This document shows positions 50,412 through 59,174 of a DNA stretch of 64,000 nucleotides, piece by piece. The DNA lies in NCBI RefSeq assembly GCF_030546645.1, contig NZ_JAUOTO010000001.1, positions 682,001 to 746,000 on the forward strand. Reading direction: 5' to 3'. Below the pieces are notes generated by a model. It was given only the letters and a program-made list of their open reading frames with translations, was not told the DNA's origin and did not search any database. Each line of letters opens with the position of its first letter. Within the stretch, counting starts at the first letter, position 1. The translations under genes were made by a program, and so were the position numbers. The stretch comes from Flavitalea plasmicola (GTDB lineage: Bacteria > Bacteroidota > Bacteroidia > Chitinophagales > Chitinophagaceae).

Positions 50412-52340
50412 ATGCAACAAGACAACGGAAGGAAAGAGAACGGCAAAGCTCCCAGGCGGAAATTCCGGGCAGGGTGGTGGTATGTGGCGGCTGCTTTAGT
50501 CGCCATGCTGCTGTATTTCCTGAAGGACTACCGCAGCAGTTCGCCCAGGCCCATCATCTGGAACGACTTCGAAAAGAATATCCTGGCCCGGCATGCCGCC
50601 GATAGCATCGACGTGATCAACGGAGAAGTGGCCGAAGTATATATTAAGAATGAATTGGCGGACGACCCCTTCTTCAGGCCCGTGATGAAGCCCCGGGGTG
50701 GCCAGCGCATCAATGCAGGGCCTCACTATTCGCTGGCCATCGGCTCTGTGGAATCTTTCGAAAGAAAGCTGGACGATGCCCAGAAAGGCCTGGCGCCTGA
50801 AAACAAAATAAAGCTGGGATATTCGAAGAGTACCCATCCATTTATCAATCTCATCAGCTGGCTGCTGCCGCTGGCCTTGCTTTTCTTTCTCTGGCGCCAG
50901 CTGACAAAGAGCTATGGTTCACCCGGCGGGGATAGCATGTCGCCATTCGGGTTCGGACGTTCCACTGCCACGCTTCAAAAAAAGGAAGATACCAGCAATG
51001 TCACCTTCAATGATGTGGCGGGCCTGGAAGAGGCGAAACAGGAGGTGAAGGAGATCGTCGATTTCCTGAAGGCGCCGGATATCTATACCAGCCTGGGAGC
51101 AAAGATACCCAGGGGAGTGATCATCGTCGGCCCCCCCGGAACAGGCAAGACCCTGCTGGCAAAAGCCGTGGCGGGGGAAGCGCGGGTGCCTTTCTTTTCT
51201 TTGTCCGGCTCCGAGTTCGTAGAAATGTTCGTAGGCGTGGGAGCGTCCCGGGTACGCGATCTTTTCCGCCGGGCAAAAGAGGAGGCGCCCTGTATCATTT
51301 TCATAGATGAGATCGATGCAGTAGGAAGGTCGCGGGGAAAAAATGCGTTCTTCTCAGGCGCAAATGACGAAAGAGAAAGCACCCTCAACCAGTTGCTGAC
51401 AGAAATGGACGGCTTTGGCACCAACAGCGGCGTCATCGTGCTGGCGGCCACCAACAGGGCGGACATGCTGGATCCTGCGCTCCTGCGCCCCGGCAGGTTC
51501 GACCGGCATATCTACCTGGAATTGCCGGACATCACGGAAAGAGCAGCTATTTTTAAAGTGCATCTCAAACCGCTGAAGCTGGGAGGCGAGATGATCGAAC
51601 CGTCATTCCTGGCTGCACAGACGCCTGGTTTCTCAGGGGCGGACATCGCCAACATCTGCAATGAAGCGGCTTTGTTTGCCGCCCGAAGGAAAAGCAGCAT
51701 AGTCGAAAAACGGGATTTCCTGGATGCCATCGACCGGGTGGTCGCGGGCCTGGAGAAAAAGAATAAGATCATATCTCCCGAGGAAAAAAAACGGGTCGCC
51801 TATCATGAAGCCGGCCATGCCATCGTAAGCTGGCTGCTCCGGCGGGTAGATCCGCTGGTGAAGGTATCCATCATCCCCCGGGGTAAGTCACTCGGGGCCG
51901 CCTGGTACCTGCCGGAGGAGCGGCAGCTCAGGACTGCGGAAACATTCACGGAAAACATGTGCGCGGCGCTGGGCGGCCGGGCAGCAGAAGAGATCGTCTT
52001 CGGCGAGGTGTCATCGGGTGCGCTGGATGACCTGGAAAAAGTGACGAAAGAAGCCTACAGGATGGTGGCTTATTATGGATTTGACAGGAAGATCGGGCCC
52101 ATCAGCTTTTATGACTCCGCCAGCAGTACGGAAAATGCGTTTCAAAAACCATATAGCGAGGATACAGGCAGGATGATCGACGAGGAGGTACGCAAAGTCA
52201 CCGGCGACGCTTACCAGCGTACGACCAGTATCCTGCAGCAGCACCGCCCCGAATTGGATGCACTTGCAAAGCAATTGCTGGAAAAGGAAACGGTCTACAA
52301 AGAGGACCTCGAATTGTTGCTGGGGCGTCGCGTTCTGTAA
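50412..52340 (+). CDS. ftsH: ATP-dependent zinc metalloprotease FtsH
   Basis: A 642-residue membrane AAA protease that removes damaged membrane proteins. Two helices flank a periplasmic domain (about 18-38 and 145-165). The AAA module has Walker A GPPGTGKT (Lys246), Walker [10 protein letters not shown] and the SRH with [17 protein letters not shown]. The zinc site is HEAGH (His465, His469). Gene order places it at the end of the Mla operon. The genome probably has another ftsH elsewhere, as this copy is under the stress promoter. Its last 46 bp overlap the convergent MgtA-type gene. Confidence 0.95.
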   Translation: MQQDNGRKENGKAPRRKFRAGWWYVAAALVAMLLYFLKDYRSSSPRPIIWNDFEKNILARHAADSIDVINGEVAEVYIKNELADDPFFRPVMKPRGGQRINAGPHYSLAIGSVESFERKLDDAQKGLAPENKIKLGYSKSTHPFINLISWLLPLALLFFLWRQLTKSYGSPGGDSMSPFGFGRSTATLQKKEDTSNVTFNDVAGLEEAKQEVKEIVDFLKAPDIYTSLGAKIPRGVIIVGPPGTGKTLLAKAVAGEARVPFFSLSGSEFVEMFVGVGASRVRDLFRRAKEEAPCIIFIDEIDAVGRSRGKNAFFSGANDERESTLNQLLTEMDGFGTNSGVIVLAATNRADMLDPALLRPGRFDRHIYLELPDITERAAIFKVHLKPLKLGGEMIEPSFLAAQTPGFSGADIANICNEAALFAARRKSSIVEKRDFLDAIDRVVAGLEKKNKIISPEEKKRVAYHEAGHAIVSWLLRRVDPLVKVSIIPRGKSLGAAWYLPEERQLRTAETFTENMCAALGGRAAEEIVFGEVSSGALDDLEKVTKEAYRMVAYYGFDRKIGPISFYDSASSTENAFQKPYSEDTGRMIDEEVRKVTGDAYQRTTSILQQHRPELDALAKQLLEKETVYKEDLELLLGRRVL

Positions 52341-54847
52341 AAGAAACGCTTGGCTATCTCCGCCGTAGCTATATAGCATACCACAATGGCGCTCAGGGAA
52401 CCATAAAATTTCCACGGCAGGGTGGTGAAGCCCAGCAGGCCGGCCAGTGGTGTCAACGGTAACACCAGCGTAGTAACGACGACCAGGGTGGTGGAAAGCA
52501 TGAGCCATTTTCCAGGCCGTTGGCGGAAAAATACGCCGGAGGTGCGTACCACCAGGACGATCAGCGAGGCGGAAGTCACCGATTCTATAAACCACCCCGT
52601 CCTGAACTCCGCAGTTCCTGCCTTCAGCCAATACAAGAGCACCCCGAAAGTAATATAGTCGAAGATGGAGCTGATGATGCCAAAGAGCAGCATGAATTTC
52701 CGGATAAATGCAATATCCATGCGGTGGGGCTGTTGTACCATGGAAACGTCTACCGTATCGCCGGCGATGGTCATTTCGGGAATATCCGTCAAGAGGTTGG
52801 TAAGTAGCACCTGCTTGGGAAGCAAAGGCAGGAAAGGTAGGAACAGGCTGGCGCCCGCCATGCTGAACATATTTCCGAAATTGGCGCTGGCCGCCATGAA
52901 AATATATTTCTGCGTATTGGCAAAAGTCTTTCTGCCTTCTTTCACTCCCTGTACGAGCACTTCCAGGTCGTTACCCAGCAGCACGATGTCAGCAGCTTCT
53001 CGGGCAACATCCGCTGCTCCATGTACGGAAATGCCCACATCCGCACTGTGGAGCGCAGGCGCGTCGTTGATGCCGTCGCCCATATAACCCACTACATTAC
53101 CCGCTTTTTTAAGGGCAAGCAGGATCCTTTCCTTCTGGTTAGGCTCTACGGACGCGAAGATATTGACGCCCCCGGCTTGCCGGATCAGCGCTTCCGTGCT
53201 CATTTCCCTTATTTGGGGGCCTGTGAGGATCACGGGTTCCTCCAGCCCCACCTGCCGGCTTACCTGCCGCGCCACTAAAGCATTATCGCCTGTTATAACC
53301 TTAACCGAGATGCCCAGGGCGTGCAGTTCTGCTAATGTGGCCGAAATTCCTTCTTTCGGCGGATCTGTCAGCAGCAGCATGCCGGCAAAGACCATTTCCT
53401 TTTCATCATTTTTTTCCAGGGAACCTTCGTTGGCCCCGGGTCGTGAAAAGGCAATACCAAGCACCCGGTAGCCAGCTTCGCTGTGTAAGGTAAATTGATG
53501 CATAAGGGACGCTCTGACGGTCTCCACATTTACCAGATGTCCCCCCTCATCCTGCGCATGGCTGCAGACGTCCAGCACCTTGTCGAAAGCCCCTTTCGTT
53601 ATCAGCATGCGCGTGTCGTTTTCCAGTACGAGAATGCTGAGGCGCTTACGGATAAAGTCATACGGCAGCTCGTCCAGTTTGACGACGCCGGCTATATCGG
53701 GGCTCGCATAACTTTTAATGGCAAGGTCGATGGGATTGGAAAAACCCGATTCGAAGAATGCATTCAGGTAAGCCAGGCGGAATACTCCCTGGTCTTCAAC
53801 GCCTGCATAATTCAATGCTTTGTATACGACGATCTCTCCCTTTGTGATCGTCCCCGTCTTGTCGGTGCAGAGGATGTTCATGCTCCCGAAGTTCTCGATG
53901 GAGGAGAGCCTTTTTACGATGACGGCATGTTTCGCCATATCGGTGGCGCCTCTCGCCAGGTTGATGCTGATGATGGCAGGCAGCAGCTGCGGGGTCAGCC
54001 CCACGGCAATTGCCAGCGAAAAAAGAAAGGAGTCCAGCAATGGTTTGTGCAGGAAAATATTGAACGAGAAGATAATGACCACCAGCAATAAGGTGATTTC
54101 CATGAGCAGATAGCCAAATCGCCGGATGCCCTTTTCAAATTCCGTCTCTGGCTGCAGCCGCCTCAGATGCTGGGAAATGGCCCCGAATTCGGTGTCGGCG
54201 GCCGTATGCACTACCACCGCAGTTGCTGTTCCGCTGATGACATGGGTACCCATGAACAGGACATTGATCTTTTCCTGCAACCCCGCCGTGGAAGCCACCC
54301 GCCCGCATTTTTTTTCTGCCGGAAAGGTTTCTCCCGTTAGAGAAGCCTCATTGGCATAGAGATCTTTACTTTCCAGCAGCCGGCAATCGCCAGGCGCCGT
54401 CTGCCCGGCATTTAAATAAATGATATCCCCCGGAACAATCTCTTCCAGCGGGATGGAATGTTGAACGCCCTCCCGTAACACAAGGACTTTTACCTGGACC
54501 AGTTGCAGCAGCCGGCTCAATGACCGGGCTGCCCCTTTTTCCTGGTAATAGCCCAACACGGCCCCGGTGAAAATGATGGTGAGGATGATGAAAGCATCCG
54601 TCTTTTCTCCCAGGAAGAAAGACAGGATGGCCGCACCTATCAGGATCAGGGTGACGGGGCTTTTCAGCTGCCGGAGAAAAAGAAAGAAGCCACCGCTGCG
54701 GGTGGCTGCCTTTAAGGTATTGGGGCCCGTATCTTTCCTCCTGCGGACCACCTCTGCTGAACTGAGCCCCTCCCGGCCACAGCTTAGCCTCCCCAGAAGC
54801 TCCTCTTCCGTGCAGCTCCAGTAGTCGGCGATCTTCGGGCTTGCCAC
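52295..54847 (-). CDS. mgtA: Magnesium-translocating P-type ATPase (MgtA-like)
   Basis: An 850-residue P3B-type ATPase. The N-terminal cation domain, actuator ASLTGETFPAEK, the helix-4 AIAVGLTPQLLPAIISINLARGA typical of MgtA/MgtB, phosphorylation site CTDKTGTITKG and hinge GDGINDAPALHSADVGISVHGAADVAREAADIVL are all present. It would import Mg2+. It follows USP 6 by 11 bp in one unit. The final 15 codons overlap the convergent ftsH end by 46 bp. No Mg-sensing leader is visible. Confidence 0.92.
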   Translation of the reverse strand: MASPKIADYWSCTEEELLGRLSCGREGLSSAEVVRRRKDTGPNTLKAATRSGGFFLFLRQLKSPVTLILIGAAILSFFLGEKTDAFIILTIIFTGAVLGYYQEKGAARSLSRLLQLVQVKVLVLREGVQHSIPLEEIVPGDIIYLNAGQTAPGDCRLLESKDLYANEASLTGETFPAEKKCGRVASTAGLQEKINVLFMGTHVISGTATAVVVHTAADTEFGAISQHLRRLQPETEFEKGIRRFGYLLMEITLLLVVIIFSFNIFLHKPLLDSFLFSLAIAVGLTPQLLPAIISINLARGATDMAKHAVIVKRLSSIENFGSMNILCTDKTGTITKGEIVVYKALNYAGVEDQGVFRLAYLNAFFESGFSNPIDLAIKSYASPDIAGVVKLDELPYDFIRKRLSILVLENDTRMLITKGAFDKVLDVCSHAQDEGGHLVNVETVRASLMHQFTLHSEAGYRVLGIAFSRPGANEGSLEKNDEKEMVFAGMLLLTDPPKEGISATLAELHALGISVKVITGDNALVARQVSRQVGLEEPVILTGPQIREMSTEALIRQAGGVNIFASVEPNQKERILLALKKAGNVVGYMGDGINDAPALHSADVGISVHGAADVAREAADIVLLGNDLEVLVQGVKEGRKTFANTQKYIFMAASANFGNMFSMAGASLFLPFLPLLPKQVLLTNLLTDIPEMTIAGDTVDVSMVQQPHRMDIAFIRKFMLLFGIISSIFDYITFGVLLYWLKAGTAEFRTGWFIESVTSASLIVLVVRTSGVFFRQRPGKWLMLSTTLVVVTTLVLPLTPLAGLLGFTTLPWKFYGSLSAIVVCYIATAEIAKRFFYRTRRPSNNSRSSL

Positions 54848-54858
54848 AATGATGAAGT

Positions 54859-55680
54859 TTAGGTATGAGCAATAAAGACGGGCATACCATGATCTCCGAT
54901 CACCTGCCCGGCAAAGCTTTTCTTCGTCGCATAGGACAGGGATGACCTGCCGAAAGATCCGGTGATCAGCATGGATGACGGTTTCTCTCCTACCCAGCTG
55001 GCGAAATAATGGGCCGCATTGAAATGCAGCTTGGAGAATCCCATGCTGCTGAAGTGAAGCCGGGAGAAATGTTTGAGGTTGTCCAGGTCCGGGATATGTT
55101 CCGAAGCTTCGTTCTTTGCATAGACCATTTCGGTAGGCAGCTCGGTATATTGAGGAAAGAGGTAGCAGAACTGCTTGATTGCGAAGAGGCTATCCTTGCT
55201 GCCATCATAAGCGATGACAAGGCGCTGGATGGGCTCATATGATTCCGGAACGACGATGACCGGGCATTCCGTCGCATGCAGGGCTTCTTTCAGGAACAGG
55301 TTGGGCTGCCTGGCCTCCCAGTCTTCGCAGAAGAGCTCTCCGCTGAGGACCACCAGGTCCGAAAACCTGCTCTCCTTGGCGAATAAGGTCTTATCCCATC
55401 GTTCCGTATTCTCATGGATATGATGCTTGATGTGTTGTGCCACGCATTCCTGCGTAAACCGCTTTTTGTTCCTTTCCACTATTTCTTCTTCCTTTTCCCG
55501 TACATGAACATACGGTGCGCTGGTGGGAACATAACTGGCGGAAGCCAGGAGCGAATAGTCCAGCGGGCAGAAGAACAGTCCCGTCAGGCAGGCAGATTCC
55601 TGCTCTAAAAGGGTTTGGAGGAAAGTGAAGGCCCCTTTGGGAAAGCTTTCTCCCGTGCTTACGAATAGTATTCTTTTCAT
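54859..55680 (-). CDS. Universal stress protein, tandem-domain (USP 6)
   Basis: A 273-residue two-domain USP of the first subgroup. It opens MKRILFVSTGESFPKGAFTFLQTLLEQ. Domain 2 begins YDGSKDSLFAIKQFCYLFPQY, and the protein ends ITGSFGRSSLSYATKKSFAGQVI, a variant of the GAYGRS ending. It is first in the unit with mgtA. Confidence 0.9.
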   Translation of the reverse strand: MKRILFVSTGESFPKGAFTFLQTLLEQESACLTGLFFCPLDYSLLASASYVPTSAPYVHVREKEEEIVERNKKRFTQECVAQHIKHHIHENTERWDKTLFAKESRFSDLVVLSGELFCEDWEARQPNLFLKEALHATECPVIVVPESYEPIQRLVIAYDGSKDSLFAIKQFCYLFPQYTELPTEMVYAKNEASEHIPDLDNLKHFSRLHFSSMGFSKLHFNAAHYFASWVGEKPSSMLITGSFGRSSLSYATKKSFAGQVIGDHGMPVFIAHT

Positions 55681-55706
55681 AATTATAATATTTGAATGGT
55701 GTCCGG

Positions 55707-55771
55707 TAAAAGTAGTATCGATACCGCTTTCCGGTCCTGACCTGATGCAGGCTCATAAATGACTTTGATCA
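55707..55771 (-). promoter_or_regulatory. Tandem-operator promoter of USP 6-mgtA
   Basis: On the minus strand: distal TGATCAAAGTCA (55760-55771, strict), proximal TGCATCAGGTCA (55738-55749) keeping the promoter-side GTCA, 22 bp apart. After 23 bp is TACTTTTA (55707-55714). Confidence 0.72.
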
Positions 55772-55791
55772 GGAGGGGCCTGCCCCTGTCA

Positions 55792-55856
55792 TGACCATTC
55801 TCATGAACGGGGAACACCGGGGTCATTCATCCCCACCGGTCCGCGAGGTAACTTAG
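55792..55856 (+). promoter_or_regulatory. Tandem-operator promoter of USP 7
   Basis: Distal TGACCATTCTCA (55792-55803), proximal ACACCGGGGTCA (55814-55825) keeping only GTCA, 22 bp apart. After 23 bp is TAACTTAG (55849-55856). The predicted start is near 55861, 13 nt above the ATG. Confidence 0.65.
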
Positions 55857-55873
55857 CATAAAACAAACAACCT

Positions 55874-56695
55874 ATGCGTACCATTGTAGCCCCTGTCAAT
55901 TTTTCCCCTAATTCCAATAATGCAGCGCGCTATGCCGCGGACCTGGCATTGGCGGCCCAGGCAGACCTTCACCTGTATTATGTGCTCCAACTGCCCGTTA
56001 GCGTGGCTGAATTTCCGGTCAATGATTATGTATTCAACGAGATGCAGGAAGCCGGTGCCGTATCCCTGAAACAGCTGTGGGAAGAGCTGGTAAAAAGAAC
56101 GGATGCCAAAGTGAATATCTTCACCCATATGGAAGTGGGTTCCGTGGAATATAAGATAGAGGAATTCTGCCTGGAGAAAAAGCCATTCGTCGTGGTGATG
56201 GGCGCCTCCGGCAGCTCGCTGGAAAGAGCGTTGACGGGGAGCAATCTGGCGGCGGCCATCCGGCATCTGCCGTATCCCCTCATCGTCGTCCCGGAGAACG
56301 CGACATTCAAAAAGATCAGTAAGATCGTGCTGGCCTGTGATCTCGGTGACATGGCGGCAGGGATTCCCGTCAAACCATCTTTTCTGCGGGAACTGAAGGA
56401 TATTTTCAATTCCAGCTTTGAAGTGTTGAATATCAATTCGCGGGGACAGCAGGCGAATACCAATAGCATCATGGAGGTGGAAGCATGGAAGGAATGTGTC
56501 CGGGGCATCCTGCCGGAGGTCCATTTCGTGGAGACCGACAAGGTCGAGGAAGGGATCAGCAGCTACCTGGAAGAGCACCCGGCCGACATGCTGCTGGTGT
56601 TTCCAAAGAAGCATAATTTCTTCGAATTCCATCAAAGCCATGCCAAGAAGATAGCGCGTGCCAGCACCGTGCCCATCATGAGCATTCATGCCTGA
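55874..56695 (+). CDS. Universal stress protein, tandem-domain (USP 7)
   Basis: A 273-residue two-domain USP of the second subgroup. It opens MRTIVAPVNFSPNSNNAARYAADLALAAQ and has the nucleotide-loop form GASGSSLERALTGSNLAAAI in domain 1. Domain 2 starts ISKIVLACDLGDMAAG and ends HQSHAKKIARASTVPIMSIHA. It is a single-gene unit ending at a strong terminator, convergent with hemN. Confidence 0.88.
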   Translation: MRTIVAPVNFSPNSNNAARYAADLALAAQADLHLYYVLQLPVSVAEFPVNDYVFNEMQEAGAVSLKQLWEELVKRTDAKVNIFTHMEVGSVEYKIEEFCLEKKPFVVVMGASGSSLERALTGSNLAAAIRHLPYPLIVVPENATFKKISKIVLACDLGDMAAGIPVKPSFLRELKDIFNSSFEVLNINSRGQQANTNSIMEVEAWKECVRGILPEVHFVETDKVEEGISSYLEEHPADMLLVFPKKHNFFEFHQSHAKKIARASTVPIMSIHA

Positions 56696-56738
56696 CAAAT
56701 GGGACTTTTCATAAAATGGTAAATATTCGTACACTATG

Positions 56739-56770
56739 CCGGCCCGGGTCAACCCCGGGCCGGTTCTTTT
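56739..56770 (+). terminator. Rho-independent terminator after USP 7
   Basis: A perfect 10-bp GC stem, CCGGCCCGGG (56739-56748) and CCCGGGCCGG (56754-56763), followed by TTCTTTT. Confidence 0.88.
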
Positions 56771-56784
56771 ATAGATGCGCCAAA

Positions 56785-58170
56785 TTATATGGATGCGGCA
56801 AAGGCAGGTCTGCAAACGCCTGTAGCGTTGCCCCGGGCCCGTTCGCTTCTAAGCAGGTGAAGATCGAATGCCTTGCAAACGTGCCGGAGAAAAGGCCGGC
56901 CTGTTTCGGTCAGTTTTACTTCGTTTTCATGTAAGGAGACGAGGCCATCCCGCTCCAGCGCCCGCAGCTGCGGGATCGTCCATTCTTCCAGGAGGCTGGA
57001 CCAGGCCGGAAGGAGCGTGGTCTGCCCCATACACGCAATATCCAGGATATGCCGGCGAAAGACCTTGTCTTCCTCCTGTAGGAAATATCCTTTCCGTATG
57101 GCTGGCACGCCTGCTGATATAGCCCGGTAATAATCAGTAAGCGATTTACTGTTCTGTCCGTAAGCATCCCCGGTATCACTGATGGCCGACAGTCCCAGCC
57201 CCAGCAGCAAGCTGCTTTTCTGAACCGTGTATCCCATGAAGTTGCGGTGTAGGTCACCCGCTTTCCAGGCATGATAAAGCTCGTCTGTGGGTAGGGAAAA
57301 GTGATCCATGCCGATGTCGGTGTAACCATGGCCCATGAAAATTGCACGCCCTTTGTTGTAAAGGCTCAGCTTCTCCGGCGCCGATGGCAGGAGCTTTTCG
57401 TCGATGAGCCGTTGATTACAACTTACCTGCGGCACATGCGCGTAGCTATAGAAGGCCACCCGGTCGGGGCGAAGGGTCAGCGATTGCGCGATCGTCCGGT
57501 GTAACCTGTCGGGGCTTTGTCCGGGCAAACCATAGATGAGGTCGAAATTCACGGAAGTGAAGCCTGCTTCACGGGCATCCCCTGTGGCTCTTTGTACGTT
57601 CTCAAAAGGCTGGATACGATGGATCAGTCGTTGCACTTCTTCGTTCGTATCCTGCACGCCATAGCTGATCCGCCGGAAGCCAAGCGCATATAGAACATCC
57701 AGGTGTTCGCGGCAGGTGTTGTTCGGGTGGCCTTCCAGGCTGAAGCTATGTTGTGCGTGAAGGACAGCTCCTTTCAAAATGCCTTCGATCAGCCGGGACA
57801 GGTTGCCGGGTGAGAAGAAGGTCGGCGTCCCTCCGCCGAGGTGGAGTTCCCTGATCACCGGCGGCCCGGCCATCAGCGACCGGTATATTTCCCATTCCGC
57901 CAGGACTGCTTGGATGTACGTTTCTTCCACCGAATGGTTGGTGGTGATCCGTTTCGTGCAGCCACAGTAGATACAAAGTGATTCGCAAAAAGGAAGGTGA
58001 ACATACAGGCTGATCCCGTCGCTGGCATTTCCCGCGATGAATTGCCTGGAAAACCCCTCTTTCCAGGACGTTATATCGATGCCTTCCTTCCAGGACGGCA
58101 CGGTGGGATAGCTGGTATACCGGGGCACAGGGATATTATACTTGTCGGACAGGGAGTTTTCAGCCTGCAT
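56785..58170 (-). CDS. hemN: Oxygen-independent coproporphyrinogen III dehydrogenase
   Basis: A 461-residue radical-SAM enzyme that replaces HemF when oxygen is scarce, converting coproporphyrinogen III to protoporphyrinogen IX. It opens with the HemN signature PVPRYTSYPTVPSWKEG. The cluster motif CESLCIYC (with a further Cys, CGC) and the GGGTPTFFSPGNLSRLI region are present. The C-terminal HemN domain is typical. Full length suggests true HemN rather than an HemW-like homologue. It lies 28 bp after a HemG-like flavodoxin in one unit, so two oxygen-independent heme steps are switched together. The heme would serve the cbb3 oxidase. Confidence 0.95.
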   Translation of the reverse strand: MQAENSLSDKYNIPVPRYTSYPTVPSWKEGIDITSWKEGFSRQFIAGNASDGISLYVHLPFCESLCIYCGCTKRITTNHSVEETYIQAVLAEWEIYRSLMAGPPVIRELHLGGGTPTFFSPGNLSRLIEGILKGAVLHAQHSFSLEGHPNNTCREHLDVLYALGFRRISYGVQDTNEEVQRLIHRIQPFENVQRATGDAREAGFTSVNFDLIYGLPGQSPDRLHRTIAQSLTLRPDRVAFYSYAHVPQVSCNQRLIDEKLLPSAPEKLSLYNKGRAIFMGHGYTDIGMDHFSLPTDELYHAWKAGDLHRNFMGYTVQKSSLLLGLGLSAISDTGDAYGQNSKSLTDYYRAISAGVPAIRKGYFLQEEDKVFRRHILDIACMGQTTLLPAWSSLLEEWTIPQLRALERDGLVSLHENEVKLTETGRPFLRHVCKAFDLHLLRSERARGNATGVCRPAFAASI

Positions 58171-58198
58171 ATGGTATTTTTTGTAAAAATAGCAGCAG

Positions 58199-58753
58199 TT
58201 ACCCTACAGGAACATGACGGGAGTCAGCCCCGGACCTGACCATGGTTATCGCGCTGTTGACGACGCCGGTGATATTTTCTCTTTTTACCCCGTCGATATC
58301 ATGTAACATGGCAGCTTTTTTCTGCGGGTCTTTTTCCAGCCTTGCTCCCATTTTAAGCATCAGCCTGTCTTTCCAGGACAGTTCCCGGATGGTCAGCCTT
58401 CCGGACAGGAAAAAGATATTTTCCATAGGGATCAGATCTTCCGGAACATTGTCCCTGACGATCTGTTCCTGTTTTTGCCTTTCCGAGGACGAGGTGCCGC
58501 ATACGACAAAGAGCATTAATTGCTTCGTCTGCAATTTTGCCAGATGACGATGGAGCCAGCCCTTTATCAGCATTTTCCCTATATAGACGGGTGTGCCCAG
58601 CACCAGATAGTCGAATCCCTCCAATGCCGCGGGATAAAGCTCATCGACGTCCATCACCGGTATTTGCAGCTGTTGCCCGATCCATTCCGCGTATTGCCGG
58701 GTGGAGCCATACCGGCTGCTGAATATCACCGCTCCTTTCTTGTTCAACGACAT
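58199..58753 (-). CDS. hemG: Flavodoxin-domain protein, probably HemG-like protoporphyrinogen dehydrogenase
   Basis: A 184-residue flavodoxin-like protein. The FMN phosphate loop reads SSRYGSTRQYAEWIG, and VLGTPVYIGKMLIKGW forms the second loop. The C-terminal part (ELSWKDRLMLKMGARLEKDP) resembles the HemG tail. HemG oxidises protoporphyrinogen IX with menaquinone. The adjacent hemN supports this, but a plain flavodoxin remains possible. The frame from 58843 starts above the predicted transcript (about 58764), so ATG 58753 is used. Confidence 0.75.
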   Translation of the reverse strand: MSLNKKGAVIFSSRYGSTRQYAEWIGQQLQIPVMDVDELYPAALEGFDYLVLGTPVYIGKMLIKGWLHRHLAKLQTKQLMLFVVCGTSSSERQKQEQIVRDNVPEDLIPMENIFFLSGRLTIRELSWKDRLMLKMGARLEKDPQKKAAMLHDIDGVKRENITGVVNSAITMVRSGADSRHVPVG

Positions 58754-58768
58754 AATGAATATTTTGTA

Positions 58769-58833
58769 CGAATCTAGCCGACGCATTGCCGGGACACTAT
58801 GACCTGTGTCAGGCTGATGGCTGACTTTGATCT
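58769..58833 (-). promoter_or_regulatory. Tandem-operator promoter of hemG-hemN
   Basis: On the minus strand: distal AGATCAAAGTCA (58822-58833), proximal TGACACAGGTCA (58800-58811, strict), 22 bp apart. After 23 bp is TAGATTCG (58769-58776). Confidence 0.75.
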
Positions 58834-58868
58834 CCTGCTGCATACTCCTCCACTAACAGCATATACCC

Positions 58869-58933
58869 CGGCTTTTCTCATATCCCCGGATGATGAGGAT
58901 CATTTATTTTCTGAAGGATAATGTCAACCTTTA
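58869..58933 (+). promoter_or_regulatory. Tandem-operator promoter of the DUF2892-CHAD-dehydrogenase unit
   Basis: Distal half-site in CGGCTTTTCTCA (58869-58880), proximal TGATGAGGATCA (58891-58902, strict), 22 bp apart. After 23 bp is AACCTTTA (58926-58933). The predicted start near 58938 excludes the ATG at 58890. Confidence 0.7.
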
Positions 58934-58955
58934 TAAAAATGTAAAAAGACTCATT

Positions 58956-59165
58956 ATGAAAAAGAATATGGGCGATGTAGACAGGGCGCTCCGGATCGTC
59001 GCCGCCGGCTTGGCCGTTATCTTATATTCATTGGGCATCATCACTGGAACGATCGGCGCTGTCCTGCTGGTACTGGCAGGTATTTTCCTGATCACCAGCT
59101 TTGTCGGCTTTTGTCCCCTGTATAAGGTTTTTGGCATCAACACCTGCAAACTGAAAAAAGCATGA
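58956..59165 (+). CDS. Small membrane protein of the DUF2892 (YgaP C-terminal-like) family
   Basis: A 69-residue protein with two membrane helices (about 12-30 and 34-52). The family pattern NMGDVDRALRIVAAGLAVILY and the ending FCPLYKVFGINTC are clear. Proteins of this group are often found with rhodanese or stress genes, but the function is unknown. The start is set at ATG 58956 by the predicted transcript. A CHAD-domain gene follows 9 bp later. Confidence 0.85.
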   Translation: MKKNMGDVDRALRIVAAGLAVILYSLGIITGTIGAVLLVLAGIFLITSFVGFCPLYKVFGINTCKLKKA

Positions 59166-59174
59166 TATTTTAAT

